DNA of 36,890 bases from Oscillospiraceae bacterium (GTDB taxonomy: Bacteria > Bacillota > Clostridia > Oscillospirales > CAG-272), in NCBI GenBank assembly GCA_015065005.1, contig SVRE01000016.1, positions 1-36,890 of the forward strand, read 5' to 3'. The position numbers and the translations under genes were made by a program. Numbering within the stretch: position 1 is the first letter of the stretch; each line of letters starts with the position of its first letter. Shown piece after piece: positions 24,335 through 34,721 of this stretch. The notes under the pieces are model-generated. The model saw nothing but the letters and a program-made list of their open reading frames with translations. It ran no database searches and was not told the DNA's origin.

Positions 24335-26305
24335 ATGAATTCATTTGATAACAAAACAAATCTTGCCGCATACTATTTTCATCAAGGGACTAACTATAAT
24401 GCGTATGATTACTTAGGATGTCATGAATTTATATCAGAAAATGAATACGTGTATTTTTTCAGAGTTTGGGCACCTAATGCGGATAGTGTAAGACTTGTCT
24501 CCGATTTTACATCATGGGATATTGGCGAGGCAATGAACAGGATTACCGATGCCGGAATTTGGGAACTGAAAATTAATTCTAAGAAAAGATTGATTGGAAG
24601 GTTTTATAAATATAAAATTTGGAACAGGGGTAATGCTTACTATAAGGCCGACCCTTATGCCTTTCATTCTCAAACTCACCTTAATACTGCATCAATTGTT
24701 GCTAACATTTCCGGATTTGAATGGAATGACGAAAATTGGCTAAAGTACAGAAAAAGCTTTTTTAACAAAAATAGTAATACTGAAGCTGAAAAGTACTATT
24801 TTGCATCGCCATTAAATATCTACGAAATGCATTTGGGCTCTTGGAAAACAAAAGATGGAAAGAGCACTGCAGGTGGAGAGAATTATTTAAACTATAGAGA
24901 AATAGCTGATGATTTAGCACCGTATCTTAAAAAAATGGGATACACCCACGTGGAGCTTATGCCAATTATGGAGCATCCTTTTGACGGCTCGTGGGGATAT
25001 CAGGTAACGGGCTATTACGCGCCGACCTCACGTTTTGGTGAACCCAAGGATTTTATGTATTTTGTAAACAAAATGCATGAATGCGGAATAGGCGTTATCC
25101 TTGACTGGGTTCCTGCACACTTTCCTAAGGATGCCCACGGTCTTTACGAATTTGATGGACAACCTTTATATGAGTACCAGGGATATGACCGTATGGAGCA
25201 TAAGGTTTGGGGAACGCGCTTTTTTGACGTGGGAAGAGAAGAGGTTCAGTCTTTCCTTATTTCAAATGCTTTGTTCTGGCTGCGTGAATACCACGTTGAC
25301 GGCTTAAGAGTTGATGCGGTAGCTGCTATGCTTTATCTTGACTATGACAGGGATCCGGGTCAGTGGGTACCTAATGATGAGGGCGGAAATCAGAATAAAG
25401 AGTCGCTGGCTTTCTTTAAAAAGCTGAACACAGCAATTTTTAAAGAGTATTGGGATACTTTAATGATCGCAGAGGAATCGACTGACTGGCCTATGATAAC
25501 AAAGCCGGTTTATCAAGGCGGCTTAGGCTTTAATTTCAAATGGAATATGGGCTGGGCAAACGATATGTTTGACTATGTTGCCACAAATTCTGTTTACAGA
25601 AAATATGAACACAATAAGCTTACATTTCCGATGATGTATGCTTTTAATGAAAATTATATTCAAACCGTTTCTCATGATGAGGTAGTTCACGGTAAAAAGT
25701 CATTAGTAGATAAAATGTATGGTGCATTCTATGATGACAAGTTTTCAACCATGCGTGCATTTATGATGTATATGATGACTATGCCGGGCAAAAAGATGAC
25801 CTTTATGGGAACGGAATTTGCTCAGTTCAGAGAATGGGATTACGAAAATCAGCTAGAGTGGTTTATGCTTGACTATCCAAGACATGCGGAAATGCAGCAA
25901 TTTATAGCCGAGTTAAACAATTTCTATTTAGAAAACAAAGCTCTTTGGGAAATTGACACTTCGTGGGACGGCTACGAGTGGATAAATGCGAATGATAGCG
26001 ATAATAACGTAATTTCCTACAAGCGTAAGGCAATTGATTCATCAGAATTACTGATTATTATTAATTTTGCTCCTGTTACCAGAGAAAACTACTGTTTAAA
26101 GGTTGATGCCCCGGGAAAATACAAGGAGGTATTAACCACAGATGAAACAAGATTTGGAGGAAAAGGAATAGTAAATTCTGAAATTATAAAAACAGCGAAA
26201 TACCAAGATCAGTCCGGCGAAAATAAAAATTATATTAATATTAATCTTCCTGCGCTAAGCGGTGTAATTATTCGCAAGGTCAATGGAAGGGCAAGGAGAG
26301 TATAG
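24335..26305 (+). CDS. glgB: 1,4-alpha-glucan branching enzyme (GH13)
   Basis: Creates alpha-1,6 branches in glycogen. The 656 residues start with a CBM48 domain ([20 protein letters not shown], about 42-110). The GH13 barrel follows with [19 protein letters not shown], nucleophile D327 in [10 protein letters not shown], acid/base E380 in IAEESTDWP, and D448 in [11 protein letters not shown]-terminal beta domain closes it. ATG 24335 follows AAAGGCGG. It is the first gene of the glycogen operon, overlapping or abutting glgC. Confidence 0.96.
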   Translation: MNSFDNKTNLAAYYFHQGTNYNAYDYLGCHEFISENEYVYFFRVWAPNADSVRLVSDFTSWDIGEAMNRITDAGIWELKINSKKRLIGRFYKYKIWNRGNAYYKADPYAFHSQTHLNTASIVANISGFEWNDENWLKYRKSFFNKNSNTEAEKYYFASPLNIYEMHLGSWKTKDGKSTAGGENYLNYREIADDLAPYLKKMGYTHVELMPIMEHPFDGSWGYQVTGYYAPTSRFGEPKDFMYFVNKMHECGIGVILDWVPAHFPKDAHGLYEFDGQPLYEYQGYDRMEHKVWGTRFFDVGREEVQSFLISNALFWLREYHVDGLRVDAVAAMLYLDYDRDPGQWVPNDEGGNQNKESLAFFKKLNTAIFKEYWDTLMIAEESTDWPMITKPVYQGGLGFNFKWNMGWANDMFDYVATNSVYRKYEHNKLTFPMMYAFNENYIQTVSHDEVVHGKKSLVDKMYGAFYDDKFSTMRAFMMYMMTMPGKKMTFMGTEFAQFREWDYENQLEWFMLDYPRHAEMQQFIAELNNFYLENKALWEIDTSWDGYEWINANDSDNNVISYKRKAIDSSELLIIINFAPVTRENYCLKVDAPGKYKEVLTTDETRFGGKGIVNSEIIKTAKYQDQSGENKNYININLPALSGVIIRKVNGRARRV

Positions 26306-26309
26306 GTAT

Positions 26310-27524
26310 ATGTACAAGAAGAAAGAATGTGTTGCAATGCTTTTGGCGGGTGGACAAGGAAGCAGACTTTATGCGCTTACTGAAAAAACAGCTAAGCCTG
26401 CTGTTACATTTGGCAGTAAGTATAAGATAATTGATTTCCCTATGTCTAACTGCATTAATTCGGGAATTGACACGGTAGGTGTGTTAACACAGTATCAACC
26501 GCTGGTTTTGAATGAATATATTGGTAACGGTCAGCCTTGGGATCTTGACAGAATGAGTGGAGGAGTAATGATTCTTCCGCCATATCAAGGTAAAAACGGT
26601 GCGGATTGGTATAAGGGTACCGCTAATGCAATTTATCAAAACCTTGATTTTATTAGAAGATATGATCCCGATTATGTATTAATCCTTTCCGGTGACCACA
26701 TCTATAAAATGGATTACAATGCTATGCTGAAGGCTCACAAGGCCTTTGGTGCTGATTGTACCATTGCTGTTTTGGAGGTTCCTCTTTCTGAGGCTAGCAG
26801 ATTTGGAATTATGGTTACAGATGAAACAGGAAAAATTACCGAATTCCAGGAAAAGCCCAAGAACCCTACAAGCACAAAGGCGTCTATGGGTATTTACATA
26901 TTCAACCGCAAGGTCCTTGAGAAATACTTGATTGATGATGAAAATACACCAGGCTCAAGCAATGACTTTGGTAAGAATATTATTCCAAATATGTTGAATG
27001 ACGGTATGAGTATGTATGCATATCCATTTGAAGGCTATTGGAAGGATGTTGGAACTATCAGCAGCCTTTGGGAAGCAAATATGGATTTGCTTGGTGAAAA
27101 GCCTGAATTTAATATACACGACAAGAAATGGAGAATATTCTCAAGAAACTATGCTGAGCCACCGCATCACATAGGTGAGAATGCATCTATATCCAATTCG
27201 ATAATTTCAGAGGGATGCGAGATTCAGGGTACTGTTGAGCACAGTGTTCTTTCAAACGGTGTAACGGTTGAAAAGGGCGCTGTTGTTAAGGATTCTGTTA
27301 TTATGAGTAATACCGTAATTAAATCAGGTGCGGTTGTTAACTATTCAATTATAGACAGCGATAGCATTATTTCCGAAAATGCCGTTGTTGGTGAAGATAA
27401 GGAAAATGCAAAAGGAATCGCTGTGGTTGGAAGCGGACTTTGTATTGAGCCCGGTGTTACCATAGCCTCAGATGCTATGATAAACAATGATTCTGTTGAC
27501 GGTGTTTCCGTTATTCAAAGATAA
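26310..27524 (+). CDS. glgC: Glucose-1-phosphate adenylyltransferase, catalytic subunit
   Basis: Makes ADP-glucose from ATP and glucose-1-phosphate, the committed step of bacterial glycogen synthesis. The 404 residues have the intact pyrophosphorylase loop [36 protein letters not shown], the metal-site [19 protein letters not shown], and a C-terminal left-handed beta-helix of hexapeptide repeats. ATG 26310 is preceded by AAGGAG; an upstream ATG at 26283 overlaps glgB and is less likely. It pairs with GlgD directly downstream. Confidence 0.95.
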   Translation: MYKKKECVAMLLAGGQGSRLYALTEKTAKPAVTFGSKYKIIDFPMSNCINSGIDTVGVLTQYQPLVLNEYIGNGQPWDLDRMSGGVMILPPYQGKNGADWYKGTANAIYQNLDFIRRYDPDYVLILSGDHIYKMDYNAMLKAHKAFGADCTIAVLEVPLSEASRFGIMVTDETGKITEFQEKPKNPTSTKASMGIYIFNRKVLEKYLIDDENTPGSSNDFGKNIIPNMLNDGMSMYAYPFEGYWKDVGTISSLWEANMDLLGEKPEFNIHDKKWRIFSRNYAEPPHHIGENASISNSIISEGCEIQGTVEHSVLSNGVTVEKGAVVKDSVIMSNTVIKSGAVVNYSIIDSDSIISENAVVGEDKENAKGIAVVGSGLCIEPGVTIASDAMINNDSVDGVSVIQR

Positions 27525-27538
27525 GGGGGAGAGATAAT

Positions 27539-28672
27539 ATGTCAGTTGCAGGAATTATTTTTTCAAATATTCACGATACTAATATACCGGAATTAACCAG
27601 AAACAGAACAATGGCTTCTGTTCCGTTCGGTTGCAGATATAGACTTATTGACTTTACATTGTCCAATATGGTGAACTCCAATATCAATAATATCAGTGTT
27701 ATTACACACTACAATTATCAGTCCCTTATGGACCATATCGGCTCCGGTAAGGACTGGGATTTGGCGAGAAAGTCAGGCGGTATTAAAATATTGCCACCAT
27801 TCATCACTGCGTATGCAAATAACTCCAATTCACTGTACAGCACACGTCTTGAAGCGTTGAAAAGTGTTAACAGCTCTATCAGCAAAATTCCGGATGACTA
27901 CGTTGTGCTGTCTGACTGTGATGTGATTTGCAATATAGATTTAAAGGATATGGTGAAAAATCATATTGCTAATAATGCAGACATTACTATTGCGGTTAAA
28001 AAAGTAAAATTAACCAAAGAAAAGGCTAAGATTAATGTTTTGATTGATTCTGACGAAAGCGGCAGAATAACCGATGTAAAGGCGGGATTGAACAGCTTTG
28101 AGGGTGAGGCAGATATTAACCTTAACATTATGGTTATGCACAGACAGTATTTACAAGAAATCGTTCTTGATGCTATTGCGCATAATTATGATAGCCTTAC
28201 AAAGGATATCCTCTTGAAAAATATTGAAAGAAAAGTTTATCGTACATATAGATACGATGGATATTTTGCTTGCATTTCTTCCTCACAGGATTATTATGCT
28301 TCCAGCATGGAGCTTATCAATAACAACCAGGTCAGAGAACAGCTTTTCGGTGTTCGCAACAGACCGATTTACACAAAGGTTAGAAATTCTGCTCCTACAT
28401 ATTACAGCCCTGATGCCAAGGTTAAAAACTCCTTGATTGCTGATGGATGTCAGATTTTTGGAGAAGTAGAAAATTCGATTGTATTCAGAGGAACAAAGAT
28501 AGGAAAGGGAACAGTAGTTAAAAATTGTATTTTATTCCAGGATACATTTACAGGAGAAAACGTTAAGCTTAACTGCGTAATTGCCGATAAGAACGTAGTG
28601 ATAAGGGATAACAAGAATTTGTCCGGCGATGAAACGCTTCCTTTCTATTTATCCAAGGGAAAGATGATTTAA
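27539..28672 (+). CDS. glgD: ADP-glucose pyrophosphorylase regulatory subunit GlgD
   Basis: A 377-residue paralogue of GlgC with the same fold and C-terminal beta-helix. The phosphate loop is degraded: GIIFSNIHDTNIPELTRNR stands where GlgC has GGQGSRL. The metal region reads VLSDCDVICNIDL. In Firmicutes such GlgD chains form mixed tetramers with GlgC and raise its activity; being catalytically silent alone is inferred from the missing loop. The start follows GGGGGAG. It lies 14 bases after glgC and 11 before glgA. Confidence 0.93.
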   Translation: MSVAGIIFSNIHDTNIPELTRNRTMASVPFGCRYRLIDFTLSNMVNSNINNISVITHYNYQSLMDHIGSGKDWDLARKSGGIKILPPFITAYANNSNSLYSTRLEALKSVNSSISKIPDDYVVLSDCDVICNIDLKDMVKNHIANNADITIAVKKVKLTKEKAKINVLIDSDESGRITDVKAGLNSFEGEADINLNIMVMHRQYLQEIVLDAIAHNYDSLTKDILLKNIERKVYRTYRYDGYFACISSSQDYYASSMELINNNQVREQLFGVRNRPIYTKVRNSAPTYYSPDAKVKNSLIADGCQIFGEVENSIVFRGTKIGKGTVVKNCILFQDTFTGENVKLNCVIADKNVVIRDNKNLSGDETLPFYLSKGKMI

Positions 28673-28683
28673 GGAGGTAGAAT

Positions 28684-30120
28684 ATGAAATTGTTATTTGT
28701 TGGAGCTGAGGCGGTTCCATATATTTCAACAGGCGGTCTCGGTGATGTATTAGGCTCTTTACCCCAAGCTGTAAAGGCGGCTGAACCTGATACAGATGTC
28801 CGTGTTATTCTTCCACTTTACAAGAAAATTAAGGATAAATTTGAATCATCACTTGAGTATGTTGGCAATACTATTGTTGAGCTTGCTTGGAGAAAGCAGT
28901 ACTGCGGCCTTTATAAATGCGAAAATAATGGCGTGACTTATTACTTTATAGACAATGAGTACTATTTCAAGAGAGACTCTATTTACGGCGATTTTGATGA
29001 TGCAGAAAGATTTGCTTTCTTTGGAAAAGCTGTTCTTGATATAATGCCCATGATAGATTTCTATCCCGATATTTTGCATACCAACGATTGGCAAAGTGCT
29101 ACATCAGTAATTTACCTTAAGAGGAAATATTGCTTGTTACCTCATTACCGTGACATAAAAACCATCTATACAATTCATAATATAGATTACCAGGGTGTAT
29201 TCTCAATGTCTATTTTGTGGGATGTATTTGGTCTTGATGCCGATGATAAGAGCATTGTTGAGTACAATGGCAATATTAACTTGACAAAGGGCGCTATTGT
29301 GTGTACTGATAGAATCTCTACCGTCAGCCAAAAATATGCGGATGAAATCCAAACAGAGTTTTATTCAAGCGGTCTTCATTACGTTTTACATTTATACAGC
29401 GGTAAGCTTTGCGGTATCGTTAACGGTATAGATGTAAATTACTATAACCCTAAAAATGATGATGTGATCGCTTCCAAATTCTCCTCAAAGAAATTGTCTG
29501 GCAAGGCTGAATGTAAGAGAATGCTTCAGGAAATGTGCGGCTTAGAGCAAAATCCCGATGTTCCTGTTGTTTCAATGATTTCAAGGCTTGCAGCTCACAA
29601 GGGCTTTGACCTTGTTAAGTTTATTTTGCCTGAAATGCTTAGCTTGGGAATACAGTTTGTTCTTTTGGGTACAGGTGAGCGTGAGCTTGAAGAGTACTTT
29701 AAAACAATTCAGTACAGATATCCTAACCAGGTTAAGATTTTCCTTGAATTTAATAAAGATCTTTCAAAGAAAATTTATGCCGGTTCTGATATTTTCTTGA
29801 TGCCATCAAAGAGTGAGCCGTGTGGACTTTCTCAAATGATTTCATCTGTATATGGTGCAATACCTGTTGTAAGAGAAACAGGTGGCTTATATGATACTAT
29901 CAAGCCATATAATAAATTTACCGCTGAAGGCAATGGCTTTACCTTTGCAAATTACAATGCACATGAAATGAAGGATGCGGTTGCGCGCGCTGTTGAGTTG
30001 TTTGGCGATAAAGAAAAATGGAAGGCTCTTACCAAAAAGGTTATGGAAGTTGATTTTTCTTGGAATGCATCGGCTAAGGAATATTTAGCTATGTATAACG
30101 AGCTTTCAAAAGAATATTGA
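28684..30120 (+). CDS. glgA: Glycogen synthase, ADP-glucose type (GT5)
   Basis: Extends alpha-1,4-glucan chains from ADP-glucose. The 478 residues have the two-domain GT-B fold. The N-terminal nucleotide-sugar loop reads ISTGGLGDVLGSLP with S15 in place of the usual lysine of KxGGL. HTNDWQSA, TIHNIDYQG, GIVNGIDVNYYNP, SRLAAHKGFDL and the C-terminal SEPCGLSQM...ETGGLYDT follow. The start follows AAGGAGGT, the strongest binding site in the operon. A stable hairpin follows the stop. Confidence 0.95.
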   Translation: MKLLFVGAEAVPYISTGGLGDVLGSLPQAVKAAEPDTDVRVILPLYKKIKDKFESSLEYVGNTIVELAWRKQYCGLYKCENNGVTYYFIDNEYYFKRDSIYGDFDDAERFAFFGKAVLDIMPMIDFYPDILHTNDWQSATSVIYLKRKYCLLPHYRDIKTIYTIHNIDYQGVFSMSILWDVFGLDADDKSIVEYNGNINLTKGAIVCTDRISTVSQKYADEIQTEFYSSGLHYVLHLYSGKLCGIVNGIDVNYYNPKNDDVIASKFSSKKLSGKAECKRMLQEMCGLEQNPDVPVVSMISRLAAHKGFDLVKFILPEMLSLGIQFVLLGTGERELEEYFKTIQYRYPNQVKIFLEFNKDLSKKIYAGSDIFLMPSKSEPCGLSQMISSVYGAIPVVRETGGLYDTIKPYNKFTAEGNGFTFANYNAHEMKDAVARAVELFGDKEKWKALTKKVMEVDFSWNASAKEYLAMYNELSKEY

Positions 30121-30127
30121 TGACTAG

Positions 30128-30154
30128 CTGTCCCGTGAGGATCTTGCGGGACAG
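30128..30154 (+). terminator. Hairpin between glgA and glgP, partial terminator or processing site
   Basis: CTGTCCCGTGAG / CTTGCGGGACAG is a 12-bp stem with a 3-base loop (two G-U pairs), followed by TCTATTCTAATTT. The U tract is poor, so it may attenuate or stabilise the upstream message rather than end it. I saw no promoter in the 118 bases before glgP. Confidence 0.65.
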
Positions 30155-30272
30155 TCTATTCTAATTTAGTCAAGAAGTACCGCTATATCACTTTAAAGTG
30201 CGTTTGAAGGGGTATTTTCCGGCTAATGCAAAAAATGTAAATATTTGTAGTTATCACAGGAGAATTATTTTA

Positions 30273-32696
30273 ATGAACCAAGTTTTTTCTAAAGAATCGG
30301 TAAAGGAAGCCCTTGATTTAAAGCTTTCGAGATATTTCGGTGTAAACGCCGAGGATGCCAATAAGGAGCAGATGTACAAGGCTACGATTCTTACTGTAAA
30401 GGATATTTTAACTCAAAAAAGATCATCCTTTAAGCGCCAGGTTAAAAAGGCGCAGGCTAAAAAAATTTATTATCTTTGTATGGAGTTCTTGATAGGTCGT
30501 TCTTTGAAGAATAATCTAAGAAACCTTGGAATTGCTGATTATTATGAAGAAGTATTGAAGGACTACGGATTTGATATCAATGATATTTATGAAATGGAGC
30601 CTGACCCGGGTCTTGGAAATGGCGGTCTTGGCAGACTTGCAGCTTGCTTTATGGATTCATTGACATCCCTTAACTATCCCGGTGATGGTTTTTCAATTCT
30701 TTATGAATATGGCTTATTTAAGCAAAAAATTATTGACGGTAATCAGGTTGAATTGCCTGATACATGGTTGCCCGGTGGCGAATCCTGGCTTGTGCCAAGA
30801 ACAGATAAAAAGTTTACTGTTCGTTTTGGCGGTCACATTAAGGAAGAATGGGAAAACGGCAGACTTGCTATAAAATATGAGAATTATGAAGAGGTAGAGG
30901 CGGTACCTTATGATATGATGATATCCGGTGCCGGCACTGCTGTGAACAGACTTCGTTTGTGGAAGGCTCATGATGTGACTAATTTCAATATGAATCTTTT
31001 CTCACAGGGTCAGTATGTTAAGGCTATTCAACAAACAACCAACGCAGAGGTAATTTCTAAGGTGTTATATCCTTCTGACGAGCATACAGAGGGTAAATTG
31101 CTTCGTTTAAGTCAGCAGTACTTCTTAGTCTCTGCATCCTTGCAAAGTATAATCAGTGACCATATTGCTGCGTACGGTTCAATGGCTGGATTTGCAGACA
31201 AAGTGGCAATTCACATCAATGATACTCATCCCGCCCTTTGCGTGCCGGAGCTTATGAGAATATTGATGGATATCTATAATTATTCTTGGGAAGATGCATG
31301 GTATATTGTAACCAAAACTGTTTCTTATACTAACCATACAGTTATGCCGGAGGCTCTTGAATGCTGGAATGAGGATTTGTTTAGCTTTAAGCTACCGAGA
31401 ATTCATTCTATCGTTAAGGAAATCAACCGCAGGCTCTGTGAAGATTTGTGGAAGGCATATCCCGGAGATTGGGATAGAATTTCCAAAATGGCGATTATTG
31501 CTTATTCACAGGTCAGAATGGCTAATTTAAGTGTTGTTGCTTCCCATACCGTAAACGGTGTATCCAAGCTTCACTCTGATATCTTAAAGAAAACAGTTTT
31601 CCACGATTTTTATAAGTCTTCACCACAAAAGTTTACAAATGTAACTAACGGTATTGCACACAGAAGATGGTTGAATTACTCCAACCCTGAGCTTGCTTCT
31701 TTAATTACAGATTGTATTGGTGACGAATATATAACTAATCCAAGTGAGCTTGAAAAGCTTATGAAATATGTTGGTGATGATTCCGTGACAAAGCGTCTTG
31801 CCGAAATCAAGGAAAACAACAAGCTAAAGCTTTCAAAGTATATTTTCAACAAGACCGGATATTCTCTTGATACCTCATCTGTGTTTGATGTTCAGGTTAA
31901 GAGAATGCACGAGTATAAGCGTCAGCTTTTGAATGCTTTAAAGATAATTTGCTATTATGTTGATATTGAGGAGCATCCTGAAAGAGCATTTACCAAAAGA
32001 ACCTTTATTTTTGGCGGTAAGGCTGCCCCAGGATATTATATGGCAAAGGATATAATCAAGTTGATTTGGAATCTTGGAGAGGATATAAGAAAGAATCCGT
32101 TGGTTAAGGATAAGCTTTCTGTTGTTTACCTCGAAGACTACAATGTAAGCACTGCTGAGGTGCTGATGCCGGCATCTGAAATCAGTGAACAAATTTCTTT
32201 GGCCGGTAAGGAAGCCAGCGGTACCGGTTGCATGAAATTTATGATGAACGGCGCTTTGACTATTGGTACACTTGACGGTGCCAATGTTGAAATGAAGGAT
32301 GCTGTTGGCGATGATAACATCTTTATTTTCGGTCTTACCGCAAAGGAAGTGGATGACCTTTGGGAAAGAGGCTATCGTTCTATCGATTTCTACAACAACA
32401 GCACACGTATTAAAAAGGCGGTAGATCGCCTTAATAAGGGCTTTAATGGTGTTTCATTCTCCAATATAGCTAATTATTTAATTGGCGGATTTGGCGGTGT
32501 TGCTGACCCTTATATGTGCTTGGCTGATTTTGATTCCTACTATATCAAGTCTGAGGAAATTATTAAGGCATATAACAATAAAGAACAATGGGGAAAAATG
32601 TCGCTTGTTAATATTGCAAAATCAGGTTTCTTTGCTGCTGATAGAAGTATTAAGGAGTATGCTGATAATATTTGGCACTTAACAAGCGTTAAGTAA
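30273..32696 (+). CDS. glgP: Glycogen phosphorylase
   Basis: Releases glucose-1-phosphate from glycogen with pyridoxal phosphate as cofactor (GT35). The 807 residues are full length. Conserved stretches are YLCMEFLIGRSLKNNL, EPDPGLGNGGLGRLAACFMDSL, INDTHPALCVPELMR, YTNHTVMPEALECW, THGIAHRRW-like NVTNGIAHRRWL, and the cofactor site ASGTGCMKFMMNG with K655. ATG 30273 follows CAGGAGA; the frame is open to 30198 but nothing there resembles the family. It follows the glgA hairpin and is three bases from the next gene. Confidence 0.96.
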   Translation: MNQVFSKESVKEALDLKLSRYFGVNAEDANKEQMYKATILTVKDILTQKRSSFKRQVKKAQAKKIYYLCMEFLIGRSLKNNLRNLGIADYYEEVLKDYGFDINDIYEMEPDPGLGNGGLGRLAACFMDSLTSLNYPGDGFSILYEYGLFKQKIIDGNQVELPDTWLPGGESWLVPRTDKKFTVRFGGHIKEEWENGRLAIKYENYEEVEAVPYDMMISGAGTAVNRLRLWKAHDVTNFNMNLFSQGQYVKAIQQTTNAEVISKVLYPSDEHTEGKLLRLSQQYFLVSASLQSIISDHIAAYGSMAGFADKVAIHINDTHPALCVPELMRILMDIYNYSWEDAWYIVTKTVSYTNHTVMPEALECWNEDLFSFKLPRIHSIVKEINRRLCEDLWKAYPGDWDRISKMAIIAYSQVRMANLSVVASHTVNGVSKLHSDILKKTVFHDFYKSSPQKFTNVTNGIAHRRWLNYSNPELASLITDCIGDEYITNPSELEKLMKYVGDDSVTKRLAEIKENNKLKLSKYIFNKTGYSLDTSSVFDVQVKRMHEYKRQLLNALKIICYYVDIEEHPERAFTKRTFIFGGKAAPGYYMAKDIIKLIWNLGEDIRKNPLVKDKLSVVYLEDYNVSTAEVLMPASEISEQISLAGKEASGTGCMKFMMNGALTIGTLDGANVEMKDAVGDDNIFIFGLTAKEVDDLWERGYRSIDFYNNSTRIKKAVDRLNKGFNGVSFSNIANYLIGGFGGVADPYMCLADFDSYYIKSEEIIKAYNNKEQWGKMSLVNIAKSGFFAADRSIKEYADNIWHLTSVK

Positions 32697-32699
32697 TCA

Positions 32700-34592
32700 A
32701 TGAAATTTTGCGAAAGAAAATATATAGGAAATAGGGATTTGTCCTCGTTTGGCGCGTTTTCCTTTGAGGACAATGTTCTGTTTAAACTTTTGATTCCGAG
32801 AAGGTGCGGTGCAAGCTCTGTTTGCATGCACCTTTGCGGGGAGGGCTTAGAAAACAAGTACTACAAAAGGTTTGACTTTGATTGGATAGCTATTGACGGC
32901 TCGAATGATGTGTACACGTGCAGCATTGATATGTCACAGATCGGAGTGGGACTATACTATTACAAGTATGAGATAGACTCTCCAAGCTGTGAGTTTTACG
33001 GAGAAGGTAAAAAAGTAACTGAAATTACTAAGATGGAAAACAATTCAGACGGTATGATACAGTTACTTATTTATCAAGAAAAAAGCAGATGTGCTTCTTG
33101 GATGCACGGTGGCATAATGTATCATATTTTTGTCGATCGCTTTAACAAGAGTGGCAAGTGCAAGCCTAAGGACAATGTTGTTATGAATGATGATTGGTAT
33201 AACGGCATACCGCAATATGCAGATGTACCCGGTGGTTATGTCGAAAACAATATGTTCTTTGGTGGAGATTTGTACGGAATAATAGAAAAATTAGATTATA
33301 TCGAAAAATTAGGTGTTACTTGCCTATATTTAAGTCCGATTTTTGATGCGTATTCCAATCATAAATACGATACAGGTGACTATATGTCTGTGGACTCTAT
33401 GTTTGGTTCCGAGCTTGCCCTGGAAATGTTGATAAATGAGGCGAAAAAGAGGAGCATCCATATAATTTTTGACGGGGTTTTCAACCATACAGGCGCAGAC
33501 AGCATCTATTTTAACAAAAACGGTAGCTATAATTCCGTAGGAGCTTATCAATCAGAAAAATCACCGTATTTTGAGTGGTATAATTTCAGAAAATATCCCG
33601 ATGATTATGAGTGCTGGTGGGATGTGAAAATATTACCGCGAGTGAACAGCAATTGCGAAAGCTATCAAAAATTCATTTTAGGTGACGGCGGTGTTGTTGA
33701 AAAATGGATGAAAAAGGGAATAGATGGATTCAGGTTAGACGTTGCTGATGAATTGAGCGATGATTTTTTAAAAACTTTGAACAAAAAAGTAAAATCTATT
33801 AATCCGGACGGTGTGATTTACGGTGAGGTTTGGGAGGATGCTTCTAACAAAATAGCATATGACAAAAGGAAAAAGTATTTCCTTGGAAATGAGCTTGATT
33901 CTGTTATGAATTATCCCTTGAGAGAAGCTGTAATTGATTATATAAAGCATGGTAATTGCAGTATGCTTTATGACACTTGTAAAATGTTGTATTCTCACTA
34001 TCCAAAGCACAACGCAGATTTGCTTATGAATCTTTTGGGTACGCATGATACAGAGCGAATTTTGACCGTTTTGGGCGGAGAAAGCAGTGAGGGCTATACA
34101 AATAAAGAGCTCTCAGTTAAGCGCATGAGTGCGGCTGAAAGGAAAAAAGCAACAGGGTTGCTAAAATTGGCATATGCCATAATTGCAACGGTTCCGGGTG
34201 TGCCTTGCATTTATTATGGTGATGAAGCCGGAATGGAGGGATATAGAGATCCCTTTAACCGTTTGCCATATCCTTGGGGCAGAGAGAACAAGGAGCTGCT
34301 TGATTTTTACAGAAAAATCGGTGGAATCAGACGTTCTGAGTCATTATTTAAAAATGGTTTCTTCGAAATAATTGAATGTAATTCTGATTTGTTGGCTTTT
34401 GTACGCTATGATGATAAGAATTTTGTTGTCACAATTGTAAACAGGAGTGATAATAAGTATCATTTAGACTCGAACATTGATTTGAAAAGCTACGAAACAG
34501 GGAGGGCAATTAAGGTGTTCAACCCAAACTCAGCTTATATTTTGAAAGCAAAAATACCTTTTGAGAATGCAAATATAACCTTCTATAAATAA
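32700..34592 (+). CDS. GH13 alpha-glucan hydrolase, neopullulanase/alpha-amylase-like
   Basis: A 630-residue glycoside hydrolase family 13 protein. An N-terminal beta-sandwich (about 1-110) precedes the barrel, which opens with MYHIFVDRFNKSG. The barrel continues with LYLSPIFDAYSNHKYDTGDY, FDGVFNHTGADS, nucleophile D347 in GFRLDVADEL, acid/base E376 in YGEVWEDAS, and D450 in LGTHDTERIL. This order fits the neopullulanase/cyclomaltodextrinase group. No signal peptide is seen, so it likely trims glycogen or imported maltodextrins in the cytosol. It starts three bases after glgP without a clear ribosome binding site, suggesting coupled translation. Confidence 0.9.
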   Translation: MKFCERKYIGNRDLSSFGAFSFEDNVLFKLLIPRRCGASSVCMHLCGEGLENKYYKRFDFDWIAIDGSNDVYTCSIDMSQIGVGLYYYKYEIDSPSCEFYGEGKKVTEITKMENNSDGMIQLLIYQEKSRCASWMHGGIMYHIFVDRFNKSGKCKPKDNVVMNDDWYNGIPQYADVPGGYVENNMFFGGDLYGIIEKLDYIEKLGVTCLYLSPIFDAYSNHKYDTGDYMSVDSMFGSELALEMLINEAKKRSIHIIFDGVFNHTGADSIYFNKNGSYNSVGAYQSEKSPYFEWYNFRKYPDDYECWWDVKILPRVNSNCESYQKFILGDGGVVEKWMKKGIDGFRLDVADELSDDFLKTLNKKVKSINPDGVIYGEVWEDASNKIAYDKRKKYFLGNELDSVMNYPLREAVIDYIKHGNCSMLYDTCKMLYSHYPKHNADLLMNLLGTHDTERILTVLGGESSEGYTNKELSVKRMSAAERKKATGLLKLAYAIIATVPGVPCIYYGDEAGMEGYRDPFNRLPYPWGRENKELLDFYRKIGGIRRSESLFKNGFFEIIECNSDLLAFVRYDDKNFVVTIVNRSDNKYHLDSNIDLKSYETGRAIKVFNPNSAYILKAKIPFENANITFYK

Positions 34593-34597
34593 AAAAT

Positions 34598-34640
34598 TCG
34601 GTATTAACCTGATTAACGTTAGGTTTAATACCGATTTTTT
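34598..34640 (+). terminator. Terminator of the glycogen operon
   Basis: CGGTATTAACCT and AGGTTTAATACCG pair with one bulged A around a 10-base loop and run into six T. Confidence 0.88.
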
Positions 34641-34661
34641 AATCTTTATAGCAAAAAAATA

Positions 34662-34690
34662 TAGACATTTTAAATTTTGCGTGTTATAAT
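34662..34690 (+). promoter_or_regulatory. Sigma-A promoter of gltX-glnS
   Basis: TAGACA, 17-base spacer, TATAAT, about 30 bases before the gltX start. The short leader has no room for a T-box. Confidence 0.8.
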
Positions 34691-34721
34691 AATTTAAATA
34701 TTAAGCTTTAAGAGGTGTAAT

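Noticed and set aside
30198-30272. GTG-initiated extension of glgP
   Set aside because: There is no binding site and no family similarity; ATG 30273 has CAGGAGA.
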